From Diaporthe sp. PMI_573 (taxonomy: Eukaryota; Ascomycota; Sordariomycetes; Diaporthales; Diaporthaceae), in NCBI GenBank assembly GCA_021399435.1, contig JAJTUP010000089.1, positions 1 through 64,000 of the forward strand: 64,000 bases of DNA, written 5' to 3'. The translations under genes and the position numbers were made by a program. Shown here piece by piece: positions 1 to 9,429 of the stretch (the first letter of the stretch is position 1; each line of letters begins with the position of its first letter). Below the pieces are notes generated by a model. It did not search any database and had not been told where the DNA came from. It saw only the letters and a program-made list of their open reading frames with translations.

Positions 1-3000
1 TATAAGTATCTTCTAAAGCAACGTTAAGTTCTTTAAAGTTGGCAAGAAAAGAAGCAAATTCAACATTAAACATTAAATATCCCTCAATTTTACAAATCAA
101 GAAATACTACTTATATACCTTCTAACATTCTTTAAAGATATAGTTTAAAGACCAACATCCTTCTTTATTATACATAAAGCAGCATTTTTAATAATAGCCA
201 CGGCAACAGTTATTACTTTGACGGCAGCTATTACCATAACAGCAGTCATTACTATGGCGACAGTTATTACTGCAGAAGCCGTTACAGCTAAATTGTATTT
301 AAAAGCCTAATTTGCAACCTTGTTGCCAATTATTTATATACCGACAATTAAGATAATATATCTTATTATCTACACTAACCTTACCTTCCTAAAGGAATTA
401 TTAAGGTATTATATAGTTAATACTCAGCTTAAATAACAATTGTAGATCCTAGAAAAGATATTTATATAGTGCCCGCGACATAAAGAATATATATTTAAGT
501 TTAGACACTCCGGAGTAGGCACAAAGTATTATTATACAAAGTATCTTGTCACCCTAGTATTTAGAGCCAAGTGATTACTAATATAGCTATAATTTGTTAA
601 GAAGTAGCGCCAGAATATTACAAGGACTCTTGTTAATATTATCTTTATCTCGGCAAAGGGTCTTAAACATTACTATCATCCAATCATTATAGTACTACTA
701 GTAATTAGTATTAGTGTCAAAATATTATTTAAGTCTTCTATAGACTTCTAAAAATTCCACGCTTAGGCCAATATAGATAATCTAGTATAGCTTGGTACAA
801 TTAGTAAGAATTAAAAAAAAAATCACATAGAATTATAATAGAGTAATATTACAAGACCAAGTAATAAAAAACATAATACAGACCTTATTATCAAAAAGAT
901 TATAGGTATCTCCGGTCTATTTTAGCCTTTAATCCTAGGCCTTAGAAAAGAACATAATCTTATTAAATTTAAGATCAGCATATCCTTAGTATTTCGGAGG
1001 AAATATACGGTATAGATTTTCTAAATTCGGAGGTATAAGAGATAGTCTTAGGGTTTCAGCAAGGTATAGTATGCTAGGAAACATCTAATCAAGCTACTTA
1101 TATTGCCGGGTATTAGCTTGCCAGTCTAGCAACTAAGTAGCATCTTGCTATTTCTATAGCTATAATGTTTCTTATAACCATTACTAGTCTGATAAAAACT
1201 TTGCCAGCAGCTATTAGACTTATTGTAAAGCCTATACGGTATTCTACCGTAACTCTAATATAGTGCTAATTACCTAACCTAGTTAAAATATAGGTCTTAC
1301 TGGCTGAGATATACAACTTGGCAGTTATAATAGTGGTTAAAAAACAACGCTCTCTTCTTTAGTCTTCGTAACAACTTTATTATTATCAGCAATCTCTACT
1401 ACAAAATCCAGCACAGGATTCAACATAGAATCCAGAAGTCGTATTAAGCCATTATAAGTCTAAGCCTTAGTCTTTCTAGCTCTCATAGAGGCGCCGTAAA
1501 AGTATAACTAAGGATAAATAATATACTAAAAGCTTTTTAGTTAGCTAGACAAGGCATTCCTTATAGGTTAAGAAGGCATTGATTTATAGTCTAATTTATC
1601 TTCCCCATAGACTAAGGTAGATACCTTACTAACAAGTAAGGTTTTAAAGTTCTTTCTTCCAACCAACAATAGCCTTACCGACTATCTTGGTAATCTACTC
1701 TTTAAAGTAGGACTAAGCATTAAGTAGAAAGCCATTGTCAATATATTATATTTAATGTATCCTCTCTATTATTTTAAAGATATATATAGAGGCCCATTTC
1801 TTGTCAACCTTCTCGGCGTCAACCAATATCTCTATTAATAATAGATTAACCTTTTCCCAGTTAGCTTTTATAACTAAATAGTACCGGCTTATAATATTGT
1901 CTGCCTTTATTTCCTCCTTAACAATTATTTCTCGATATTTACTCGCCGCTAGGCTCTCAGCAAAAGAGTTAGTAGTAACAACTAACATGTCTTTTTCTGC
2001 CATTATAATTAAAAACTATTAATGTAGTTACTATAAAGAATATCAAAACTCTTTCGGCTGTAACTTCTAACCGGCACAAATACACCATTTACCTGTAGGT
2101 GGTGGTTTTTGGCAAATAGAAGTATTATCGTACAGTTTTATATATAAAGTTTTCTTCTTTTCTTGTTTTTAATGTTGAAAAACAGTAAAAACAAAAGAGT
2201 AGGAAAGAAAATAAAACGCGTAGATAGTGGAGACAAAGCATAAAGACTGTAAATAAAATACATATAGCAGCAACCTTTGCTATTTACATATAAGAAAGTA
2301 GATTAAAGGAAAGGCGCGAGAAAGGGTGTAAAATTGTTGTAAAAAAAGGTAGTTATAATAGTTTAGATATAAGTAATAATGGTAAGAGAGAGAAAGGGTA
2401 AGTAGTAATAAAAAAGGGCAAGTAGTAGTTTAAAGGATGTAAATAGCAATAGTTTTAATTAAAAGTAATAGAAAAACAATATAAAAGTATGTTATAGCAT
2501 GCTTTTTAATATAGAAAAGTACTCTAAAGACTTGCCTGTAACTATTTAGCAATAGTTAAGTGTAGTAGACCGTTTGGCGGTAGTTAATTTATAGGTAACC
2601 ATTTACAATATTTAAGTATAGGGCACCAATGGGTTGCCGTATAGGCAGTGCGGGGCTCCGAAAGGATGTGCCATTTACAAGACCAAATAAATAGTTTATA
2701 CAGCATTTAGGTGGTAACCGTTCAAATTTTCTTATCTAGCCCCCCTTGCAGTTATAGTTACCATATATGCCACGGCAACATTTATAAGGAGTAGGGCAAT
2801 TAGTTAAATAGTTAGTAGAGGGTTCTTTTGGCCTTAAAAAGAGCGTTTTTAAGGGCTTTTGTCAATTTACACGTTTACTTAGTCAGGTTCTTAGCGGTAC
2901 AAATAGGCAGTGTGGCCTTAAAACAGTACTTTCGAGGGCTTTTGTCGATATAATTGTCGTGGTAGGTATTCGTGATAATCTTAACGATATTTTCTTGTAC

Positions 3001-3250
3001 GATAGAGCATACCGATGGGTCCTAAATCTTTCCTTTACCGGAAGGAGTCGGGTTATTTAAGGGCTAATTGTCGCTAATTAGTAGGGAGTACGTCAAATGT
3101 TGGTATGCTAATCTGATAAAGATTGTAGCGTAGACACCGTCCTGCTTAGTTGCACACTAAAGTATGGAATGTTGACGGCAAGGTCTACCTCTTCTAATAC
3201 CTTTCTGTTAGAGATTGCCAAGCAATTACTAATTAGTGTTGGCTGGGCAC
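1..3250. other. AT-rich RIP-degraded repeat relic, unassigned
   Basis: This is a long AT-rich stretch with stops in all frames and a strong excess of TA dinucleotides, as expected of RIP-mutated repeat DNA. No terminal repeats or recognisable protein domain could be traced. About 2560-3250 is less AT-rich and may be a separate, younger piece. It ends where base composition jumps to balanced at about 3250-3300. It is probably one or more old transposons, but the family is unknown. Confidence 0.55.
1752..2003 (-). pseudogene. Short open remnant inside RIP-degraded DNA, unknown
   Basis: An 83-codon open stretch begins with MAEKDMLVVTTNSFAES and is rich in Lys, Glu and Ile. In the same frame downstream (lower coordinates) the reading is broken by stops but stays protein-like for a short distance. 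It is much longer than expected by chance in such AT-rich DNA, so it may be the surviving N-terminal part of a transposon ORF, for example a gag-like protein. No motif identifies it. Confidence 0.25.
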
Positions 3251-3529
3251 GTAAACGAGTAATTACTCGAAGGGGTTACCGAAGTGGCTACTTGATAGCT
3301 TCAATTCGGTGGGTCTGTCTGGTGTGTCTTTCTGGCTGACCCCTTTGTGGGCGGCAAAGCGCCCAAGTAGGGTGCAGCCAGAAGGCTGACTAATCTAAGG
3401 TGTGCACGGGCCAGTAGTCGGTCCAAGCGCCCTTGCTGCCAATGGCTGTCTGAGATGACTAAGCAGCCATCCGCAGCCAGCCAGCCAGAAGTGGCCAGCT
3501 GCAGCGGTCCGCTTCGGACCGACACCTTC

Positions 3530-3555
3530 GGCTATTGCTATCGCTATTGCTATCA
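3530..3555. repeat. GCTATT/GCTATC microsatellite
   Basis: Four imperfect copies of a hexamer GCTATY lie just inside the composition boundary. No coding role is apparent. Confidence 0.6.
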
Positions 3556-3630
3556 CCCATTCCACACAAACTGACCGCTGACTTGGACTGGCTATAGAAC
3601 AGAGCCAATTCCACTCGACTTTCCGGAGTG

Positions 3631-4017
3631 TTACGAATTCGTATGCTTTTGAAGCGCCATACACAGACGGTGAGGTTTATCATCAGATCCAGCTCAACCC
3701 AGGCATCACAAAATCAGATGAAAAGAAATGGCTTACCCGAATCAGCAAGTGCAAGGAAGACATTCTTATGGCGAAACACGCAGATTGTACAGGCATTAAA
3801 CAGACTCCTCTGGTTTCCCGGTCTATGGGACGGTCTGCAACTTGGCAACTTGCATAAGCATAGAGCTTTGCATTGCGATGAGGAGATTATCCATTACCTC
3901 GGCTGCGTTTATCAAACGTGGGATTTTATCACCTTAGGTGTCAATGCTTTCGCTAATGCTGTTGATGTGGATACAGATCTGCGTCTATATCGCCGTAGTG
4001 ACGTCTTTACAGAGTGA
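3631..4017 (+). pseudogene. DUF3723 family protein, frameshifted fragment
   Basis: Two overlapping frames together give a recognisable DUF3723 segment. The first frame, from about 3631, reads YAFEAPYTDGEVYHQIQ and then a charged region. The second, from about 3780 to the stop at 4017, reads FPGLWDGLQLGNLHKHR and CDEEIIHYLGCVYQTWDFIT, matching the conserved 'PGLW-G---GN--KH-ALHCDEEI--YL' block of this fungal family. A frameshift lies near 3775. The gene is truncated at both ends relative to the family (usually several hundred residues or more). DUF3723 proteins have no known biochemical activity, but the family is repeatedly reported as cargo of fungal giant 'Starship' transposons. I recognised the family from memory of its consensus; no search was run. 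Confidence 0.6.
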
Positions 4018-4058
4018 ACATTACAGTCTTTCCAGTGACCGGACTGGCTTAGTATCCA

Positions 4059-5963
4059 CTAGTAGAGGCTCACCATCTCCTCAACCCAAGCACGAAAGCC
4101 CCCATTCCCTACCCACTTTACCAGCCGTCTGAGCACAGCGAACAGCCGGTATGCATCATCAAGCGTTGATGTGCCACCGCAGTTTACCGGTCCAAGAACA
4201 TCGATCTGCCTTTCTCCATCCACAGCAAACCAAAGCTGCCACGCATCCGCCACAACCAGGAGCACAGGTATACAAGGAGTACGTGTCAATCCCTGGTCCT
4301 GTCTCGATTCTGATATATACTCACGGATTGCACGAATACGCCCGAACCACGATGCCAACCAGATGCCCAGTTGGTTCTGCGCCTCTGCATACTGACGGCT
4401 GTCAATCTTGGTTTCGATGAAAACACCGCTTGGGCTGAAAATCAGAGGTTCATATGTACATTGGTTGAAAAAGTTGGTGCCCTCTGGCAAGGATTTGACG
4501 AAGTGATAGAGCGATCGAATGAGGGAGTCTCCAGAGCCTGACATTGTAGCAGGCGGAGGCGGGCGCAAGACGATGGCGAAGTCAATCATCTTGCCCGCCG
4601 TAATCTGGAGTTCCGTCTCTCTGGCGTTGGTGCCTGTCGTGGCCTGCAAGTGACCCACTCCGGTGCTTGACATTTCCACAGACCTGGCTGATGACGATGA
4701 TGATGATGATGGGAGTGAGGCGGTGGATGTTACGATTGTGTGATCAGCTGTAGGTAAGAATGGCTTTGCGATATTAGCGCGGGTGATGTTCTCGACCTCA
4801 GCGCAGCATGGCAATCCATGGTCTTCGTCCTGGTCCTCTCGCTGGCACGATTTTACAGCGAGGCGTAGAATAGGCTCATGGATTCCCGAGTTCCAAGCCG
4901 CCTCTGACCGTGGCACCGTCTTGAACTCGTTTGTTAAGTCGGCCAACTCATGCAAGGTTTGCATTTCGGTAGCAAGATAGTCCATATGTGCTATCTGTTG
5001 GAGCTGTGATTCGGTTGGTGGCATTGGTGATACAGCGCGGTGGATCATAGCAGCTCGGTAACGCGAGGCTCTTGTTAATCGAGCCACCGGCCGCTCGCTA
5101 GCAAAGCAGATGTCCAGGTCCGGGTCGATTGCAAGGATATCTTGTAACTCCGGCTTCAGCTCCATTGGCAAATATTGCAAGCCATGTCCTGCAATGCGCC
5201 GTGCTTCGTTGAAAATACCGAGGACGTCAGGGAAGGCTTTCAACGATGTCTGTATCTCCTTGAAGTCCGTCGAGTGGCTCCAATACACGGGCTTTGAGAG
5301 CATTTGCAAATCCAGAGCACGCTTAACCGGGCTTGAAGATCGGGACTGTGAGGATGTTGTAGATTTGCTCCGGACTGAGTAGAGCTTGTGGGCCGACTGC
5401 ATGCCCTTCTGTAGCCCTAACGTATAGCTGGATGGACGCAGCTCCGCAGACTGCCGAGGATTGTGAGCATGAGTCCGTACTGCGCGAGGAGTCCTGTGGT
5501 CATCTCCCAAGTCACGGTCATCCTCCGTCCCGTGGTCGTTGCCGGAAAACACCGCTGCGTTGCGGCCTGGATCCACAAAGGTAGGTGCTTGTGTTGAATG
5601 CTTCCGTGGACTTCTGCGGCGACGGGGTCCAATATCGGCGCTCCCTTGCCAAAATGTGTCGTCATCAGCCCTCACGGGTCCCAGCTGAGGGGGGTTGTCG
5701 GCCTCCGTGACAATGTCTGTAGTCTTGCCTAGGTTCTTCTTGCTGCTGGCCATTGAGGAGGCTCTTTGGTTAAGATCAAGCTCCCCAAGGATCCGACGTC
5801 TCTTTAAGTAACGTTGAGAAGCGGAATGAAGGGATTCCGCTATGGAGTGGTAATTTGGTAAAGGCTCACTCCAGGCTGGCAGAGGACAGCCCACGGTGTC
5901 TGCACAGTAGTGAGAACTAGCATGCAGATCCTTGAGCCAGCCTGTGATGGCTTCCGGGTGCAT
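4059..5963 (-). CDS. Fungal PD-(D/E)XK nuclease-like domain protein
   Basis: An uninterrupted 634-codon frame with balanced base composition. The N-terminal third is low-complexity and Ser/Arg-rich, probably disordered. The C-terminal two thirds match the expanded fungal PD-(D/E)XK nuclease-like family: a helical LQYLPMELKPEL block near residue 270, then a core with D461 in KMIDFAIVLRP and E517-x-K519 in SGVFIETK, followed by an amphipathic AEAQNQLGIWLASWF helix. D461 plus E517/K519 fit the D...ExK metal-binding catalytic set. A Ser tract at about residues 420-427 is encoded by a GAT/GAC-type trinucleotide run (4690-4712). The molecular role of this family is unproven; it is abundant in repeat-rich and subtelomeric fungal DNA. 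It lies tail-to-tail with the DUF3723 relic. The start at 5963 is the first ATG; a downstream start at 5755 (MASSKKNLGK) is also possible. Confidence 0.8.
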   Translation of the reverse strand: MHPEAITGWLKDLHASSHYCADTVGCPLPAWSEPLPNYHSIAESLHSASQRYLKRRRILGELDLNQRASSMASSKKNLGKTTDIVTEADNPPQLGPVRADDDTFWQGSADIGPRRRRSPRKHSTQAPTFVDPGRNAAVFSGNDHGTEDDRDLGDDHRTPRAVRTHAHNPRQSAELRPSSYTLGLQKGMQSAHKLYSVRSKSTTSSQSRSSSPVKRALDLQMLSKPVYWSHSTDFKEIQTSLKAFPDVLGIFNEARRIAGHGLQYLPMELKPELQDILAIDPDLDICFASERPVARLTRASRYRAAMIHRAVSPMPPTESQLQQIAHMDYLATEMQTLHELADLTNEFKTVPRSEAAWNSGIHEPILRLAVKSCQREDQDEDHGLPCCAEVENITRANIAKPFLPTADHTIVTSTASLPSSSSSSSARSVEMSSTGVGHLQATTGTNARETELQITAGKMIDFAIVLRPPPPATMSGSGDSLIRSLYHFVKSLPEGTNFFNQCTYEPLIFSPSGVFIETKIDSRQYAEAQNQLGIWLASWFGRIRAIREYISESRQDQGLTRTPCIPVLLVVADAWQLWFAVDGERQIDVLGPVNCGGTSTLDDAYRLFAVLRRLVKWVGNGGFRAWVEEMVSLY

Positions 5964-6273
5964 GGGTAATTAGCTGCGGCTGCACCGAACTGGTGAAGCC
6001 GGCAAATGTGAGGTCGGAGGTTGTAGACATGATCGATGTTGTGGGATACAAGGTCTTGGTGTTTTGGGCCATGACGTTGCTAAGCAACGGTTGTTGATGA
6101 CCCTGTAGCAGACCCCGCTTTTTCCGGAGCTATCTTACCGTCAGGGATCGGCTTGGCGCGTGGAAAGATGGATTACCTGAATCGTTAGTGTCTTGGCAAT
6201 GACTGGCAAGCATGTAGGTACCTAAACTGAAAACGGCCAAACTGATGTTATTTATCTACCTCAAGCCTGCAGC

Positions 6274-6310
<37 letters not shown>

Positions 6311-6841
6311 TGGTCGGATTAAGAACGAAAACAGCTATCCCAAGTTCCTTCCTCTCAGCTTCATCTCCTAGTCAGTGTAACGGGCTGGGCCCGTAACAGC
6401 CTTGCTGGACATCGCGGCTAGAAAGCATGGAGGGGAACCCACTCTGATGGACCGTGCTCATCGCCGGCCTGATCAGACCTTACGGGGTGGGGAATGCATG
6501 CAGAGCTTTCACTTCCTTCCTCATCTTAGGATACTCGTACGTAGTCGCCATAGCCTGTTGCAAAAATACTCGCTTTAGACCGTTACAGTCAGCGGCCTCT
6601 TGAATTTAATGTAAGTCTTGATGCCATGGGCAATCTCTGTGTGGTTCTGAATATGTTGTCTAAATGCACTCGAGCAACAAGATATGGCCAACTCGGCGGC
6701 CAACCTCCGTGGCTTCGTTCGTATGAGCCTCTCCAGACTGTGCTATCTGGTCACCCTCTCAGAGACAGCGATATGATTGAGCAAATCCAGCTCTCCAGTC
6801 AACTCAAAGTCCATTCATAGCCCACACGTACCGTATCACGC
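5964..6841. other. Intergenic, no convincing gene
   Basis: Balanced composition with a 30-base poly-T tract at 6279-6308. Short open frames here (for example 6626-6820) lack any recognisable motif and overlap each other. The stretch probably contains the promoter of the minus-strand gene ending at 4059. Confidence 0.5.
6279..6308. repeat. Poly-T tract (about 30 T)
   Basis: An uninterrupted homopolymer. On the minus strand it is a poly-A tract and could mark the 3' end of a LINE or processed copy, or be a simple slippage tract upstream of the nuclease-like gene. No target duplication was found. Confidence 0.8.
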
Positions 6842-7174
6842 CTACAATATGCCAAACCGGTTTGTTGTTGGAGTATTGAAGGGACATTTACCAGGTATTG
6901 TTGGAAGGCAATGCCTCGGGCCCGTCGGGCCTGGAGCAAAGGCTGAGCGACCCAAGCAAGGGATAAGGTCTGAGCACCGGTGTGCATCAAGACCCATGAA
7001 GTATATTTCCCAATTCCCTGATGGTCCTAACTGGCCTTTATTCGGATATGTCGCGCGGAATATGCAATCGAAGTTCAGGACCTCAGATGGTATTGATTCT
7101 GCATCAACAGCAGGATCGATACTCGTCTGAGACTTTGAGGTGCAATCCGCAGGTTGCTGTGATGAAGAGGCCAT
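6842..7174 (-). CDS. Hypothetical protein, weakly supported
   Basis: A 110-codon frame beginning MASSSQQPADCTSKSQTS with a Ser/Thr-rich start, followed by a more structured segment (NFDCIFRATYPNKGQLGPSG). An overlapping minus-strand frame (6799-6990) continues protein-like to about 6600 through a region with two stops, so the true gene may be a spliced or broken one extending downstream. No family recognised. Confidence 0.25.
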   Translation of the reverse strand: MASSSQQPADCTSKSQTSIDPAVDAESIPSEVLNFDCIFRATYPNKGQLGPSGNWEIYFMGLDAHRCSDLIPCLGRSAFAPGPTGPRHCLPTIPGKCPFNTPTTNRFGIL

Positions 7175-7574
7175 AATTAAGGAGTAGAGGCTCGAAATAA
7201 TAGACTTTGAAGCAGGGGGTAAAAAAAAAAAAATTGAGAGATTTGGAGATGTCGACCTAGCACTGATACACGAATGCAGACATGGAACAAAAGATCAGTG
7301 TAGATTGAGGACCACAAAATAAAAATGAGCGCTTGATTTTTCATCTAAAGGAGCGACGAAAGTCGGTCTCTTATGCCTGTGTTCAGTCTGCTGATCTCAT
7401 AGGCAGCAGGCTGTTGCCTGACGCTAATGATGGTGTAGCGTTCACGTTGACCGTGAAGCTATTCACGATGATTGTGATCCTTGCCCTTGACAGGAGACTC
7501 AGCCAACAGAGAAAATGTGGGTCTTTTCAGCTGATAAGATAACATTTGGCCAATCAGAGCCGGTCGCTTATGCT

Positions 7575-7696
7575 GATAGCTATCCTGATATCAGGATAAG
7601 CAGAACTTAGCTATATCCGATATCCGATATATATCATATCCGATATAGCAGGATAGCAGAGATGATATCAGGATAGCGTATCAGGATAGGCAAGTA
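7575..7696. repeat. Palindromic TATCCTGATATCAGGATA repeats, left cluster
   Basis: Dense copies and partial copies of TATCCTGATATCAGGATA, ATATCCGATAT and GATATCAGGATAGC. The core is self-complementary. The same motif set recurs at 8455-8577, on the other side of the first hAT fragment, so the two clusters probably are terminal or subterminal repeats of one hAT-type element. Confidence 0.7.
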
Positions 7697-8287
7697 TGGG
7701 GGACACACGATCCTCTCATGCTGCACTCGATTGATATGGGCTGGTTCGTACTTGATAAGTACTATACTCTATCTGAGGAGTCACCTATCTATGCAACTGC
7801 CCTCCTCCTCGATCCGTCGAAGCGAGCGCGATACCTTGAAATACACTGGAAGGCGGAATGGGCAGCGACTGCCATTAAGCATGCACGTACAATCTGGGAG
7901 GAAGAATACAAGATGGCGCCCGCCCTCGGACCTGCCCAGGCGCTGAGCGAAGCGTCTAGGTCGCAGCAAGCACAGCCAAACGAGCTTGATCGGCTTCTGA
8001 ACGAGATTATGGTCGCTGAGGACATAACCAGGGACGTAGATGACTTCGAAAACTTTATCCACGCCCAGCCGATAAAGATTGAAGGCTCTCCTCTGGTCTG
8101 GTGGTGTCAGAGGGATCAGGTTCGGACATATCTGCGTCTTAGTCGCATGGCTATCGATATACTATCTGTCCCCCCTGGTTCTGCTGATGCTGAGTTAGCA
8201 TTTAGTAGAGGCAGACGTACTTTATCATGGGATCGCGAAAGGATGTCGTGTACTAATCTGGAGAAGGTTAAATGTATCGGCAACTAG
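7689..8287 (+). pseudogene. hAT transposase C-terminal fragment A
   Basis: The open frame starts within the palindromic repeats and continues to the stop at 8285-8287. It reads LDKYYTLSEESPIYATALLL (typical hAT 'W--L--YY--TD-SP-Y--A--L-P' block), then YLEIHWKAEWAATAIKHART, and near the end LRLSRMAIDILSVPPGSADAELAFS, which corresponds to the hAT dimerisation domain. The family consensus 'SA--ER-FS' is changed to SADAELAFS. The N-terminal BED finger and catalytic core are missing, so only the C-terminal portion remains. No nonsense mutation is present in the retained part, suggesting it is fairly recent. Confidence 0.8.
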
Positions 8288-8454
8288 TTACGTAAAGGAC
8301 TCATTATACCATCATCACGTGGTGGTAGAGGGCTCGTCGTAGACGGTGAAATCAACAGTAGTATTCGGGTTGATTTAGATAATGATCTAGATTAGAATTG
8401 AACGAAATATTGCCCTTTAAGCTATGTGTCTATTGTTATATCATCTCTGCTAAA

Positions 8455-8577
8455 GCTGCTAAAGCTGCTATCCTGATATCATCTCTGCTATCCTGCTAAG
8501 CTGATATCATATCAGGATAGTGTGTTATCCTGATATCAGGATAATTTATCATATCAGATATGATATCAGGATAGGCA
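8455..8577. repeat. Palindromic TATCCTGATATCAGGATA repeats, right cluster
   Basis: Includes TATCCTGATATCATCTCTGC, AAGCTGCTAAAGCTGCTA direct repeats and two further TATCCTGATATCAGGATA cores. It ends in CAGGATAGGCAAGTCTGG, nearly identical to CAGGATAGGCAAGTATGG at the end of the left cluster. Both hAT coding fragments begin immediately after this same junction string. Confidence 0.7.
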
Positions 8578-9184
8578 AGTCTGGCTGGTCCTTGAAGTAT
8601 GGGCAGCTGACTATGCCCATCTCGATATTAGGACTATTAGCTATGGGAGTAGCAGAAGCGACGACGAGCCCGTCGCCAAAAGGCCACGCTTCCATAATCC
8701 GTTTGATAAAGCTGAATGGATCGCGAAGCCGTCGCGCCCGGCGGCAGTGATCGGCGACGAGTATACGGCTTGGCAGCTTGATCGAGAGGTGGGCGACGGC
8801 GAGGTGCGTGATCCGTTAGCTTACTGGTTTGAACGGCAAGAGCGATATCCTCGTCTCTCGCAAATGGCGATGGACTTCATGACTATTCAACCCATGTCAG
8901 CTGAGTGCGAGAGGGCATTCTCGGCCGCAGGGCAAATGGTGACACCCACACGCAATCGGCTTGAAGCTGTAACTATCGTGATGTGCCAGGTTCTGCGGTC
9001 TTGGTATCGAGCTGGCATTATTCAGGGCCAAGGGAGCGACAGCGAGGTCGCGAAGGCGTTGCAGAGCGACAAGGACGACGAGACAAGCAGCCATCTTTGG
9101 CAGAGGAGCGACGACGAGGTCTATTCTGAAGCCTCAGAGGCCGAAGATATCGAGTATTCCACGTCAAGCTCGGATTCAGAGTAG
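8564..9184 (+). pseudogene. hAT transposase C-terminal fragment B
   Basis: Open from just after a stop at 8561 to the stop at 9184, with no ATG at the left edge. It encodes a basic stretch (AKRPRFHNPFDKAEW) followed by a clear hAT dimerisation domain: DPLAYWFERQERYPRLSQMA, MDFMTIQPMSAECERAFSAA, then TPTRNRLEAVTIVMCQVLRSW. The tail is acidic (SDDEVYSEASEAEDIEY). The sequence differs from fragment A, so this is a different hAT family whose N-terminal two thirds have been lost or replaced by the palindromic-repeat element to its left. A pogo element begins directly downstream. Confidence 0.85.
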
Positions 9185-9248
9185 CCGGGCTCCAGCGAGA
9201 TTGGGAATAGCTTCACTTGCTTATATAATACTCCACAAATACACCCAT

Positions 9249-9309
9249 GTGTACACCCACTGCCAATAACATACCCGTTCCACATTTGGCCCACCCCCTG
9301 ATTCGGCCC
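9249..9309 (+). repeat. Left terminal inverted repeat of pogo element
   Basis: Matches the reverse complement of 11079-11140 with a handful of differences; the inner CCCACCCCCTGATTCGGCCC is exact. Confidence 0.8.
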
Positions 9310-9429
9310 GGCCCACACCCGCGTACGCGCATGCACGCGTCAGGACCCACCATATAAACACTCCTCATTATCTTTACGAGGAATTTTTTTCTGATCCCCA
9401 AACTTCTCTCAGGCATCAATCCGATCACA

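Noticed and set aside
3395..3683. Minus-strand frames over the DUF3723 start
   Set aside because: They are shadows of the DUF3723 reading and of the GCTATT repeat.
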